From positions 1-41,620 of the IMG/VR virus record IMGVR_UViG_3300044858_004093: a stretch of 41,620 nucleotides of DNA, one strand, 5' to 3'. A program made the position numbers and the translations under genes. This document shows positions 7,990-16,256 of this stretch, one piece after another. The first letter of the stretch is position 1. Every line of letters starts with the position of its first letter. Below the pieces are notes generated by a model. That model worked only from the letters and a program-made list of their open reading frames with translations, searched no databases and had not been told where the DNA came from. The stretch comes from a virus.

Positions 7990-8358
7990 TTAACCCTCGA
8001 TGATGTCCACGCGGAGCCGGGCGCCGGCCGCACCGATTGCGGCGTACTCCGTCCCGGCCGACAGGCGAAAGACCGCCGGCTCGCCGGCCCGTAGGGTGCA
8101 GGCCGACGCGAACGACCCGCCGGCTGCGATGCCGAACTGGGCCGTGGCAGCGGTGGCCGTCGACAGGTTTCTCAAGAATGCCAGCCCGACGGCCGTCAGG
8201 TTCGCCGTCGAGATGGACACGGCGGTCGTCGTGAGCGTGTAGGTCACGCTCTTGAGGCCGGCGTTGTTCATCGTCGCCGTCACGCTGGACGCCGAGATGT
8301 TGTTGCTCAGGTTGTCCTTGTTCACCGCGACGGTGACGCTGTAAGAAATGTCTGCCAT
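7990..8358 (-). CDS. Small beta-sandwich virion protein (paralogue group)
   Basis: A 122-residue Ser/Thr/Ala-rich protein predicted to be almost all beta strand. The ordered pattern (strand start MADISYSVTV, a middle segment AVGLAFLRNLSTATAATAQF, then LRAGEPAVFRLSAGT and a last strand LRVDIIEG) matches a family seen in phage head-tail regions, in which an LKNL-like strand, a PGE-like turn and a final IxVxIxEG strand recur. The proteins encoded at 15771 and 15309, and more weakly 392, follow the same plan. It probably contributes to the virion, for example as a tail or connector accessory. Confidence 0.6.
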   Translation of the reverse strand: MADISYSVTVAVNKDNLSNNISASSVTATMNNAGLKSVTYTLTTTAVSISTANLTAVGLAFLRNLSTATAATAQFGIAAGGSFASACTLRAGEPAVFRLSAGTEYAAIGAAGARLRVDIIEG

Positions 8359-8363
8359 TGTTT

Positions 8364-11300
8364 CTATCCTCTGATTTCCACGGTGGCGCCTTGATCCTGC
8401 TGCTTGATGGCGTCGATGACGCCCTGAAGCAGTTCCGTCTGCTTCTGCATTTCGACGAGGTTCACATCCTTGTTGGGGTCGTCTCCTCGCAGGAGGCGGT
8501 TCAGTTCCCGCTGCCCTTCCATCGTGTTGGTGTCGGCGGCGTTCAGGGCGGCGCGGGACGGCCCCTGGAGGAGGGCGTTCATTCGCTCGTCGCGGAAGCC
8601 CATGAGCATCGGGGCGACTTGCATCGCCTGGGCGAGCGCCTCTCGGCTGAAGGCGGCGTCTCTTTGGGCGCGGTTGGCGCCCTGCTCGTCGAGTGCATTT
8701 TTGAGGTCGAAAGCCCTCTGCCCAGCCTCTTCCCTTGCCCTCTCAAGCGGGGTCTTGAGGAGTTCGCGACCGCGGAGGATGGACTCATCAAGTGACCTCG
8801 CTTGCTGCGCCCTGACAACTGCCTCATTCGCCCGTTCTCGTGGCTTGTCTCCCCGCATGTCCAGTTCGCGATCTATGGCTCTGTTCGCCGCTTCGCGCTG
8901 CTGCTCCGCTTCCTGCTTCTGCTTAACGGAAGCAGTCTCCGAGTCAAGGACACGCTGCGCTTCGTCGCGTTGTCTGATTAAGTCCTTTATTTCGGGTCCA
9001 AGCGTGCCTGCTGCTGCTGCCCTCTCAAAGTCTTGTCTGGATGCCGTGTTTCTTGCGCGCACTTCTTCGCGGTCGGCCTCGGCTCGCTGCGCCTCGGCCT
9101 CTAGTCTGGCGGCTCTCCTTTGCTCAAACTCTAAGTCCACGCCCGGCCTGTTCCGGTCGGCTTGGGCGCGGTTTGCGGTCCTGCGGGCCTGATCGGACGC
9201 CGACCTCGCCTCCTGGGCGACGGTATCGACGAGTTGGTTGCTTAGTCTGTCAAGGGCTTCGGCAACGGCCTTGGTTGTGTTTGCGAGTGATTCTTGTTCT
9301 GCAACAAGATTCCTGACGGCTTCGATCTCCTTCTTCGCCGCTTCGGCGGCATCAACGTCGCCCCCCTCCTGGGCCGTCTTGAGTTGCTTTTCCGCCTTGA
9401 CGAGACGCTCATTCAGAGCGCTCAACTCACGCTCGATCTGGGACGCCCCGCCATTGAGTGCGTTCGCCAGAGTCTCCTGCGCGCGGCCGATCTGGTTAGC
9501 GGCGTCGATGGCGGCTTTTGTCGCCTCGATGGCGACCTTGTTCGTCGCGTCGCGGAAGATATCCTTCTCGAGGTTTAGCTTCTGCCTCTCAAGGTCTTCC
9601 AACTGCCTTCGACGCTCGGCGTTCGCGGTCGTGTCGCCCGGCCGGATGCTTGCCTCAATGCGTCGCTGCTCTCCCTCGATAAGGCTCCTGGCCGCCGCAG
9701 CCTGCTCGCGGGGGCCGCCGGCATTGCGAACGGCCTCTGACTGCCGGTTGCGGAAGTCCGCTATTTCGGCTTCCGCCTCAAGGAGTCGCTGCTGTCGCTG
9801 CTGGAGGAATCGTTGTGCGTCTTCTGGGTTTGCGTTTATGAGCGACTGCGTCTGCGCCTCGATCTCAGCAGACCTGACTGCAAGCCTGGCCTGTGCGACC
9901 CCATCGACGGCTTGCTCTGCCGAAATCCCCGGCCTTGCGACGGCAGCATCCGCCGCCCTTCGCTCTGCCTCCTGCGAGTCGCGGATTGCACGCTGAAGGC
10001 GAACGCGCTCGCCGGGGTCGGTTGCATTCTCAAGCTCGCGCTGCCGGGCCGCCTGGATGCCGCGCTCTCGCTGCACAGTGGGGTCAAGGGCAGCGATTTG
10101 CTCCCTCCGCTGTGCATCCTGCTGCCTGCGCAGGTCGGCCAGCGTCCTGTCCCTTTCTCGTAACTGCTGCGTGGCTCTGCTTCCGCCGGCCCTCTCGATC
10201 GACTCTGCCACAGCGTCGTAGGCCGCCGCCAGCGACTCCACAAGTGACTTCTGCCGCCCCAGAGTCTGGTTCAAAGACTTCAACTGGTCGTCAGTCTGGA
10301 CGCCCGTGCTGTACCACTTGATCAGCGCAGCGACCAACTGAGCAGTGATTGATGTGCTGATTCCGACTATCAGCCCCGTCGTCCCGCCGAGAATGAAACC
10401 AAGTTGCGAGAGGTTGTTGCCGGCCGCCCGAATCCGTTGATCCAGACCCCCCGTGACGCTAAAGAAGTCGTCGAGGGCAAATGCGGCCTGCTGGATTGCG
10501 AGGCCAGCGTTTCCGAATGCGCCCCGGGCAACGTCGCCGACGCGGGCGAGGTCACGCCCGAAGCCGCCCTCGCCGACCCCAGCGGCGGCGGCGGCGGTGC
10601 GTATCAACTCCTGTCGCAGTCTCGCCAGTTCTGCCGCAGCCTCCTCGACGTTTTCCTCAAGGCCGCTGTACGCCCGAAACGCAGCGATCCGGTACGCCTC
10701 GAGCGCGGCAATTGCCGGCCCCCGCTGTTGGGCAGTCAGCCCAGCAAGACGCCCCTGGACGAACTCGATCTGCGCGCCGACGGCGTTCAGCGACCTCGTG
10801 TCGACGCCGAGGTTCAGGCCCGCGGCGCCAGCGCCGCCGAAGTTGCGGAGGAACTGCTGGCCTATGTCACCGCGGCTGGTGATCGCTGCCTGGATGGCCT
10901 GAATCTCGTTTCGGACTCCTTGCAACTGCTCGGCCGTCGTGCCGACGCCCTGGCGTGCGAGGTTCTGGAACCGTGTCGTGAGGTTGTCCACCGGGGGGCC
11001 GAGGGTGGCCGCAAGACCCGGGAGTTCCTCTATCTGGCGACGAACCGAGCCGATTTCGCCACCGATCCTGCCAGTGAAAGCGCGAAATGGGTCGCCAGAG
11101 CGCGAGGCCCGCCCTTCATTGTCGAGGAGCGTAGTTGTCTGTTGGTCGATGACAAGCAAGCGGGAGGCGTCAGCCGCTCGCTGCCTCGCGGCTGCCTGCT
11201 GGTCAAGCTGCTCGTTTGCTCTCCTGATGGACTCTGCGAGGCGGTCATTCGATGCAGCGAACGTGTCGATTCCGGCGGAACCCGCCGCTGCGGCGTTCGC

Positions 11301-12416
11301 GACGACGTCGAATCGCCTCTTCTGCTCCTCCAACTGCTGCTGGGCTTCCGCGGGAAGCGATCGGAACTGTTCCTGCAAAGCCCTGGCGCGAGCGAGTTCC
11401 GACTCCATCGTGCGGACGACAGGCCCGAATCCGCTCACCGCCGGCCTCTGCCGCTCCATGACGCCGGCCGTCGCGTCCTCGAAGGCGTTTGCGTTCCTGC
11501 GGGCGGTCGCACCGCTACGCCTGTCTCGCTCTACGCCATCGAATCTATTCTGCGCGTCGGCGAGTTGCTGCGCTGCCGCCGCAGCCTGTCTTGACAGTGT
11601 GATCTCCTGCTCCAACTGATCGTTGATCTCTCGCAACCCGGCCACCTGGCGGTTGTACGCCGCCTCTGCCGCCTGGGCGTCGCCGTTTCGTGTGATGCGG
11701 ATACGCTCGAGCGTGGAGAGGAGGCTCTGCGCCTCCTGGGCCGCCTGCCGCTGCTGGCCGACGAGCGCCGCCACGCCGCCGCCCTGTATCTGGTCCGGCG
11801 ACAGCGACGCCGCCTGCTGCTGAAGTGCCGCGGCGCGGGCGGCTTGCTGGACGAATCCCGGCTGCTGGAAACGGAGTTCCTGCCCCGACGCCAGGCTGCC
11901 GGCCGTCTGGCCCGCCTCTCGCAGGCGAGTCGCGGCCTGTGCGACGCGGTTGATCCTCGCCTCGAGGTTGGCAAAGTCACGCTCGCTCACCCTGGCGCCG
12001 CTGCCGAGAGATACGCGGAGCTGCTCGGCGGCCTTCTGCGCTGACTCGAGGGCTGGGGCGAAGTTCCTCTGCACCTGCGCCGACAGGCCGGCGAAGTCCT
12101 TCGCGGCCTGCGACACCGGCTTGGCGATCCGTTCGGCGGCCTCGACAAACTGCCGGATCGCCTGAACTTCCTGCTGGTTGACGAGTTTGAGATTCTGCCC
12201 GACGCCCAGCTTGAGCGCCCGCTGCAACTTCTGCAACGGCGTCAAGATGTTGTCGAACTCTTTGCCAGCGCGGCTCGTGGCGCCGGAGATGGTGCTCTGA
12301 ATCTTCCTCGCGAACTGGGTGACGTCCTTGGCGCCGTTACTCAGGCCGCGGGACAACCCCTTGGAGTCTGACGTCAGGATCGCCGAGATTTTGCCGAGAT
12401 ACCCGCGACGGCTCAT
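8364..12416 (-). CDS. Tape measure protein
   Basis: A 1350-residue protein, the longest in the window, located directly after the tail assembly chaperone pair as in lambda-like and HK97-like phages. It is dominated by long Arg/Ala/Gln/Glu-rich coiled-coil stretches (residues 1-600 and 740-1300) with one hydrophobic region at about residues 670-700 (GFILGGTTGLIVGISTSITA), typical of tape measure proteins. The length would predict a tail of roughly 200 nm by the usual 0.15 nm per residue rule. No lysozyme or peptidase motif is seen inside it. Start ATG 12416, six bases after the T-ORF stop. Confidence 0.92.
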   Translation of the reverse strand: MSRRGYLGKISAILTSDSKGLSRGLSNGAKDVTQFARKIQSTISGATSRAGKEFDNILTPLQKLQRALKLGVGQNLKLVNQQEVQAIRQFVEAAERIAKPVSQAAKDFAGLSAQVQRNFAPALESAQKAAEQLRVSLGSGARVSERDFANLEARINRVAQAATRLREAGQTAGSLASGQELRFQQPGFVQQAARAAALQQQAASLSPDQIQGGGVAALVGQQRQAAQEAQSLLSTLERIRITRNGDAQAAEAAYNRQVAGLREINDQLEQEITLSRQAAAAAQQLADAQNRFDGVERDRRSGATARRNANAFEDATAGVMERQRPAVSGFGPVVRTMESELARARALQEQFRSLPAEAQQQLEEQKRRFDVVANAAAAGSAGIDTFAASNDRLAESIRRANEQLDQQAAARQRAADASRLLVIDQQTTTLLDNEGRASRSGDPFRAFTGRIGGEIGSVRRQIEELPGLAATLGPPVDNLTTRFQNLARQGVGTTAEQLQGVRNEIQAIQAAITSRGDIGQQFLRNFGGAGAAGLNLGVDTRSLNAVGAQIEFVQGRLAGLTAQQRGPAIAALEAYRIAAFRAYSGLEENVEEAAAELARLRQELIRTAAAAAGVGEGGFGRDLARVGDVARGAFGNAGLAIQQAAFALDDFFSVTGGLDQRIRAAGNNLSQLGFILGGTTGLIVGISTSITAQLVAALIKWYSTGVQTDDQLKSLNQTLGRQKSLVESLAAAYDAVAESIERAGGSRATQQLRERDRTLADLRRQQDAQRREQIAALDPTVQRERGIQAARQRELENATDPGERVRLQRAIRDSQEAERRAADAAVARPGISAEQAVDGVAQARLAVRSAEIEAQTQSLINANPEDAQRFLQQRQQRLLEAEAEIADFRNRQSEAVRNAGGPREQAAAARSLIEGEQRRIEASIRPGDTTANAERRRQLEDLERQKLNLEKDIFRDATNKVAIEATKAAIDAANQIGRAQETLANALNGGASQIERELSALNERLVKAEKQLKTAQEGGDVDAAEAAKKEIEAVRNLVAEQESLANTTKAVAEALDRLSNQLVDTVAQEARSASDQARRTANRAQADRNRPGVDLEFEQRRAARLEAEAQRAEADREEVRARNTASRQDFERAAAAGTLGPEIKDLIRQRDEAQRVLDSETASVKQKQEAEQQREAANRAIDRELDMRGDKPRERANEAVVRAQQARSLDESILRGRELLKTPLERAREEAGQRAFDLKNALDEQGANRAQRDAAFSREALAQAMQVAPMLMGFRDERMNALLQGPSRAALNAADTNTMEGQRELNRLLRGDDPNKDVNLVEMQKQTELLQGVIDAIKQQDQGATVEIRG

Positions 12417-12420
12417 CGTC

Positions 12421-13061
12421 TCATCCTTGAGGCTGCTTTAACTTCATCAGTTCCGTCAGCATCGACTCATGCGATTGCTTCGGTCGCTTCTGTGCCGGGA
12501 TGAACACATCCTCGTCAGGCACTCGCTTGTAGTTGCCCGACGCGGCCATGATCGTCCTGCATATCCTCGCCGTCTGCTGCCAACCGTTCCCCAGCGGCCA
12601 CCGCTGCTGGTACGCGAACCACTCCGACAACTCCTGCGAGTCGACCGTCTCGAGCAACTCTCGCACCGACCGGCCCAGCGCCAAGGCTAGGTCGAAGTAG
12701 AACTTTCGCTCGGGGCGGTCGGTGAATCGTTTCCCAGCGTCTCCACCGCGCTGTCGGTGAAGGCGTTGTGCTGCCACGCCTTGTCGAACAGGCGGTTGAT
12801 CACGACGCTGGACTTGTCGCCAAGGGCGTCGATGTCGGCGTCACCGAAGAGCCGCTCGCCGTTGTCGTCGGCCAGCGTCATCACGAGGAAGCGAACGCGG
12901 AACGCCTTCATCTTCTGCTCGCTGTACGCCTCCTCGAAGCGATCACGCTCCGTCCCGCTGATGGTGCGGATATGGACGTCGCCGCCCCACTCGGGGACCG
13001 GAACCGCCTCAGACAACTTGACGTCCTTCGCCGCCAGAATCTTCGCCTTGCTCAGAGCCAT
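12421..13061 (-). CDS. Tail assembly chaperone, extended form made by -1 frameshift (gpG-T type)
   Basis: Ribosomes that slip at 12735-12729 leave the 124-residue frame after residue 111 and continue in the -1 frame to the stop at 12421. That gives a product of about 213 residues. The appended 102-residue domain is helical (FYFDLALALGRSVRELLETV, then SEWFAYQQRWP) and ends in a Lys/Gln-rich tail. This is the lambda gpG/gpGT arrangement, in which the long form recruits the tape measure and the short form coats it before tail tube polymerisation. The T part has no convincing independent start: the nearest in-frame ATG (12777) lies inside the G gene. Confidence 0.85.
12687..13061 (-). CDS. Tail assembly chaperone, short form (gpG type)
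   Basis: A 124-residue protein starting at ATG 13061 with VPEWGGDVHIRTISGTERDR near the N-terminus and a helical core (AYSEQKMKAFRVRFLVMTLA, then DIDALGDKSSVVINRLFDKA). This layout is typical of siphophage tail assembly chaperones encoded between tail tube and tape measure. The last 13 residues (from Asp112, Ser/Thr-rich) are read only when no frameshift happens. It acts in the cytoplasm on nascent tape measure protein and is absent from the mature virion in well-studied relatives. Confidence 0.85.
   Translation of the reverse strand: MALSKAKILAAKDVKLSEAVPVPEWGGDVHIRTISGTERDRFEEAYSEQKMKAFRVRFLVMTLADDNGERLFGDADIDALGDKSSVVINRLFDKAWQHNAFTDSAVETLGNDSPTAPSESSTST
12729..12735 (-). promoter_or_regulatory. 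-1 programmed ribosomal frameshift slippery site
   Basis: On the coding strand the heptamer reads G GGA AAC in the zero frame (codons CTG GGA AAC). A -1 slip re-pairs both tRNAs on GGG AAA and enters exactly the frame that encodes the T extension. It has the X XXY YYZ form of the lambda site (G GGA AAG). It sits 13 codons before the short-form stop. Confidence 0.88.
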
Positions 13062-13064
13062 GAA

Positions 13065-13445
13065 TCACGTTCCTTGGTAATCAGTGACACGAAACTTCGC
13101 AGAACCACGAACAACATCGCCAACGCGAGCCTCCACGTTGGCAGACTCAAGAATCACTCGCGCAGCCACGCTCCATCGCGGGGACGCAAATACCAGGGGT
13201 CCGACGCCGCGAACCGCCTGCGTGATGTCGGAGGACGACGTCACGATGAAGTCGACGGAGATGCTGGCGCCGCTCCATTCGCCAGTCGGGACGAGCACGC
13301 TTGCGCCGGGAGCGTCAACCACAGAGGTCATATCCACGACCTCTGCGGTTGGCGTCTCGACATTGACTCCGACGACCGCACCTGAGAATGTGGCGCGGGA
13401 GCCAATGAACGTAAATGTCGCCCCGTGGGCTGCGAATCCCGCCAT
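13065..13445 (-). CDS. Tail tube protein paralogue 2
   Basis: A 126-residue strand-rich protein opening with MAGFAAHGATFTFIGSRATF. The gene immediately upstream (13449) starts with the similar MAGVSAQGLTFSFGGSNLTV, and the two also share a VxVN segment and a closing GSAxFRV. They are therefore tandem duplicates that have diverged. The position, directly upstream of the tail assembly chaperone, is where siphophages encode the major tail tube protein. One copy may form the tube and the other a terminator or decorated variant. Start ATG 13445. Confidence 0.65.
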   Translation of the reverse strand: MAGFAAHGATFTFIGSRATFSGAVVGVNVETPTAEVVDMTSVVDAPGASVLVPTGEWSGASISVDFIVTSSSDITQAVRGVGPLVFASPRWSVAARVILESANVEARVGDVVRGSAKFRVTDYQGT

Positions 13446-13448
13446 CGC

Positions 13449-13784
13449 TTACGCGACTCGGAACGTCGCACTCCCGCTGACAAGGGCGCCGACGGAGCCG
13501 CCGATCGAGGACGACGCGATCGTCGCGTTGCCGCTGAACGAGAGCGGGCCGGAGATCGACAGGCTGCCCGACACGCCGGCGGTGAGGATCGTCGTCGAGA
13601 TGTAGTCGATCTGCACCTCACGGTCGGTGGCAAAGCCGCCGACGTACTCCCGGCGGCCGTTCGGGGCGATGCCCAGGTGGCTGCCGTCGATGAGGTCTTG
13701 CGTGTCATTGACCTGGACCGAGGTGACGGTGAGGTTCGAGCCGCCGAACGAGAACGTCAGTCCCTGTGCCGAAACGCCTGCCAT
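13449..13784 (-). CDS. Tail tube protein paralogue 1
   Basis: A 111-residue beta protein with an N-terminal MAGVSAQGLTFSFGGS, a central NGRREYVGGFATDREVQIDY segment and a C-terminal Ser/Gly-rich strand region ending in GSATFRVA. It is paralogous to the gene that follows at 13065. Head-to-tail order (completion protein, tube, tube, chaperone, tape measure) supports the tail tube call. Which of the two copies is the abundant tube protein cannot be told from sequence. Confidence 0.65.
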   Translation of the reverse strand: MAGVSAQGLTFSFGGSNLTVTSVQVNDTQDLIDGSHLGIAPNGRREYVGGFATDREVQIDYISTTILTAGVSGSLSISGPLSFSGNATIASSSIGGSVGALVSGSATFRVA

Positions 13785-13823
13785 GAGTCGCGCCTCCTTG
13801 CGCCGATGTCGTGACCTGTAGGG

Positions 13824-14249
13824 TTAGTCGGCGGCTTCCTGCCACCTGATCTGGTACAACTGCCGGACCTCGTAAGCCGGCGGGAGTTGTGCTCCCACGG
13901 CCGTCGGGTCCAAGAAGTCGTCAGTCTCGCTGACGAGCCTCATATCTTGGATTGTAGCCCCGGCAGCGGTGCCGGTGTTGCCATCCAGCGCAAGCCGGAC
14001 GGCGTCCCCCAACTCCCTGGCGGCGTCGTGGGTGAGCGCCCAGGAGGCGATCTGGATCGAGAGGAGGGGCATGAAGATCGGCCCGGCCAGGCTGGCCTCG
14101 CGGATGATGTTCTGCCGCTTGTAGACCACGAACGGGAAGCCGGCCGACTTCGGTACGGCGATCGGGTAGACGTTGAACCCGACGAGCCTGGCGACCTGCG
14201 GGGAGGTCGTCAGCCGGTAGTAGACGTAGTCCTCTGGCTTCGTGATCAC
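13824..14249 (-). CDS. Tail completion/terminator protein (DUF3168-like)
   Basis: A 141-residue protein with the usual pattern of this family: an N-terminal helix (PEDYVYYRLTTSPQVARLVG), NVYPIAVPKSAGFPFVVYKR, then a helix with AARELGDAVRLAL and a C-terminal strand ending in YQIRW. Such proteins cap the tail tube at the head-proximal end. It starts with GTG 14249, which overlaps the stop of the gene upstream (GTGA). It is followed by the tail tube genes, as in HK97-like genomes. Confidence 0.78.
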   Translation of the reverse strand: MITKPEDYVYYRLTTSPQVARLVGFNVYPIAVPKSAGFPFVVYKRQNIIREASLAGPIFMPLLSIQIASWALTHDAARELGDAVRLALDGNTGTAAGATIQDMRLVSETDDFLDPTAVGAQLPPAYEVRQLYQIRWQEAAD

Positions 14250-14995
14250 TGAAGCTCCTCGATGTAGTTCCGCATGTTCGCGATCAGCGCGGCCAGGACG
14301 GCCGAGGAGTTCTCGGAGATCGTCCTCTCCATCGGGTGCTTCGCCGGCATCGGGCGGTACGTCTCGCCAGGATGAAGCGTGACCGGCCGCTGCTTTCCGC
14401 CGCCCTTCGGCGTCCAGAAGTCATGGTCGCCGCCGCTGCCGGCCTTCGCCTGCCTGGTCCGCTCGTTCTTCGACCCCATGAGGAAGTAGTATCCGCGGCT
14501 CATGCTGGCGAACTGCTTGTCGTTGAACGTGCCGGCCCGGTTCATCTTCCCATTGATCATCTGGTGGACGTTGATGTAGGTGCGACGGCCCTGCGTGCCG
14601 GGGCGGCGGGGGCCAGTCCCGAACTCGACCAGCCAGGCATGGTTGCCGCTCCCCATATCTGGGTCGGCCCCGACCGCGCCGGTGACTCGCGGGCCGGTGA
14701 TGGCGACCGTCGCCCCGTCGTACTGCCGGATTCGCGTCGCGATGGACTTGGAGAGGTTGTCGGTGACGTTGTTGATCTTGGAGCGGTAGCCCTTGACCAG
14801 AATCTCCGACGCCCTCTTGACGGCCTTCGCGCGGAGTTGCCCCGGGTCGCGCTGCGCCCGCAGGGCCATCAGTTCCAGCTCCTTGGCGATCTCTCGAGCG
14901 CCGGCGGTCTGGATGCTGACGAATCCCTCGACGATCTGCCGGGCCGACCGGCCGCCGAAGTCGCGCGGCTGCGTTGCGTCGATCTGGATTGCCAT
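14246..14995 (-). CDS. HK97 gp10-like head-tail/tail component
   Basis: A 249-residue protein starting at ATG 14995 (TGATG overlap with the head closure gene). The N-terminal part has the gp10-like signature of small helices and basic residues (ARQIVEGFVSIQTAGAREIA, then LRAKAVKRASEIL), then GNHAWLVEFGTGPRRPGTQG, in which the AxxxEFGT segment is characteristic. The C-terminal part is Gly/Lys-rich (KAGSGGDHDFWTPKGGGKQR) and longer than the roughly 140 residues usual for the family. It ends in HPMERTISENSSAVLAALI, a helix seen in many gp10-type proteins. It probably takes part in head-tail joining. Confidence 0.75.
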   Translation of the reverse strand: MAIQIDATQPRDFGGRSARQIVEGFVSIQTAGAREIAKELELMALRAQRDPGQLRAKAVKRASEILVKGYRSKINNVTDNLSKSIATRIRQYDGATVAITGPRVTGAVGADPDMGSGNHAWLVEFGTGPRRPGTQGRRTYINVHQMINGKMNRAGTFNDKQFASMSRGYYFLMGSKNERTRQAKAGSGGDHDFWTPKGGGKQRPVTLHPGETYRPMPAKHPMERTISENSSAVLAALIANMRNYIEELQ

Positions 14996-15312
14996 CACTG
15001 CACCTCGCGGGCCAGGATTTCCAGGGCCGTGCGGTTGTCTCGCTCCACGACCGCCGCAATCTCCATAGTACGGCCGCGCCACACCAGCCTGTTCAGGTGC
15101 GTGACGTCGCTCCGGTAGCGGATGCGGAGTCGGTGCGTCGCGATCACGTTCGCCTGCTGGGCCTGGAGGATGTCCCGGCTCGACAGGCCGTTGACGCTGC
15201 CCCAGACAGTCGCGACAGTCGTGCTCCAGTCCATGACCGTCTCGCCGGAGGGCTTTCGCACCTCCGTCTGGGCCTTGATCGCCACGCGCTCCCGCATCTG
15301 GCCGATGATCAC
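14995..15312 (-). CDS. Head closure/head-tail joining protein (SPP1 gp16-like)
   Basis: A 105-residue all-beta protein with the standard family sequence order: MIIGQMRERVAIKAQTEVRK, VMDWSTTVATVWGSVNGLSS, THRLRIRYRSDVTHLNRLVW and GRTMEIAAVVERDNRTALEI. These proteins seal the connector after DNA packaging and form the docking surface for the tail. It is coupled by ATGA to the gene upstream and by TGATG to the gp10-like gene downstream. Confidence 0.85.
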   Translation of the reverse strand: MIIGQMRERVAIKAQTEVRKPSGETVMDWSTTVATVWGSVNGLSSRDILQAQQANVIATHRLRIRYRSDVTHLNRLVWRGRTMEIAAVVERDNRTALEILAREVQ

Positions 15313-15767
15313 GCCACGGTCCCTTCGCCCACGAGGACGATGTCGTAGGCCGCGCCGCTCGAGCCGGCGACCGTCACGCCGGCCGCCGTCATCCCGGCCG
15401 ACGACGGGTCACACTGGGCCGCAGCCGCCCCGGGGGCCACCGACACCCCTCCAGCCGGAAACGGGCCGCCAGCGAACGACAGGGTCGCGGTTCCCGAATT
15501 GCGAACAAACCAGCCCTTCACGGCCGTCATCGTCACCGTCGCCGGCGAGCCGCCGCGCGAGTCGGCGAGGGCCGACAAGAGCAGCGTCTCGGAAGACCCG
15601 GCCAGCGTGCGTCGGCCGCTCCAAGCCACCTGGGCCCGGTTGGCGGCCGTGCCGTCGGATAGCGTCACCGAGTACGTCGCCGGCGTCACCCGGATGGACC
15701 GGGAGATGTCGGCGTCGGCCGTTTCGTGGGCCACAATCGACAGGTTGATCTGTGCGGAGAGTGCCAT
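15309..15767 (-). CDS. Beta-sandwich virion protein, unknown function (paralogue group)
   Basis: A 152-residue Ala/Thr/Ser/Gly-rich protein of alternating strands. After the N-terminal MALSAQINLSIVAHETADAD comes a segment with VAWSGRRTLAGSSETLLLSA, then VKGWFVRNSGTATLSFAGGP, AGGVSVAPGAAA and the closing AAYDIVLVGEG. The same order (SDRRTFxSG, then LKNLSSTSQIALSA, then REGGAFLLS, then YEIYVMG) appears in the adjacent gene 15771, so the two are diverged duplicates. Their place between connector genes suggests they decorate the head-tail interface or capsid. Confidence 0.62.
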   Translation of the reverse strand: MALSAQINLSIVAHETADADISRSIRVTPATYSVTLSDGTAANRAQVAWSGRRTLAGSSETLLLSALADSRGGSPATVTMTAVKGWFVRNSGTATLSFAGGPFPAGGVSVAPGAAAAQCDPSSAGMTAAGVTVAGSSGAAYDIVLVGEGTVA

Positions 15768-15770
15768 CGG

Positions 15771-16256
15771 TCAGGTTCCCATGACGTAGATTTCGTACTG
15801 CTGCCCGGCCGTGCCGCCGACCCGAAGGATGCTCCCGCCGGACGTCGTGGCGAAGCCGGCCGAGTTCGGGCAGGAGAGAAGGAACGCCCCGCCCTCGCGG
15901 ATCGGGTAGCCGCGGAGCGTCAACGCCCCAAGGTTGATCAGCGGCGAGAAGTTCCACGACGTAACGTCCTGCCGGAAGACGCTGAACTGGCTCCCCGTCC
16001 AGCCGGCCGACAGGGCGATCTGGCTAGTGGACGACAGGTTCTTCAAGCAGAGCAGCTTCACCGTCCCGACGCCGATCGCTGAGAAGTCGATCTCGTCGAT
16101 TCCAGAGGTGAACGTCCGGCGGTCGCTCCACACCGTCGCGCAGTCGCCGACATCGAAGAAGAATGACAGCGGGTGGTCGTCGATGGACGCAGTCAGGCCG
16201 CTCGTCGTCGCCGACCTAGCCTTCACCCGTGCCTCCACCGTCGCCGTCAGGCTCAT
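15771..16256 (-). CDS. Beta-sandwich virion protein, unknown function (paralogue group)
   Basis: A 161-residue protein. ATG 16256 was chosen because it forms an ATGA overlap with the connector gene upstream. Strand-rich, with DRRTFTSGIDEIDFSA, CLKNLSSTSQIALSAGWTGS, FSVFRQDVTSWNF, then LTLRGYPIREGGAFLLS and a last strand YEIYVMG. The LKNLS strand and the EGG-AFLL turn are the hallmark of the small virion family also seen at 7990. No catalytic residue pattern is evident. Confidence 0.62.
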   Translation of the reverse strand: MSLTATVEARVKARSATTSGLTASIDDHPLSFFFDVGDCATVWSDRRTFTSGIDEIDFSAIGVGTVKLLCLKNLSSTSQIALSAGWTGSQFSVFRQDVTSWNFSPLINLGALTLRGYPIREGGAFLLSCPNSAGFATTSGGSILRVGGTAGQQYEIYVMGT

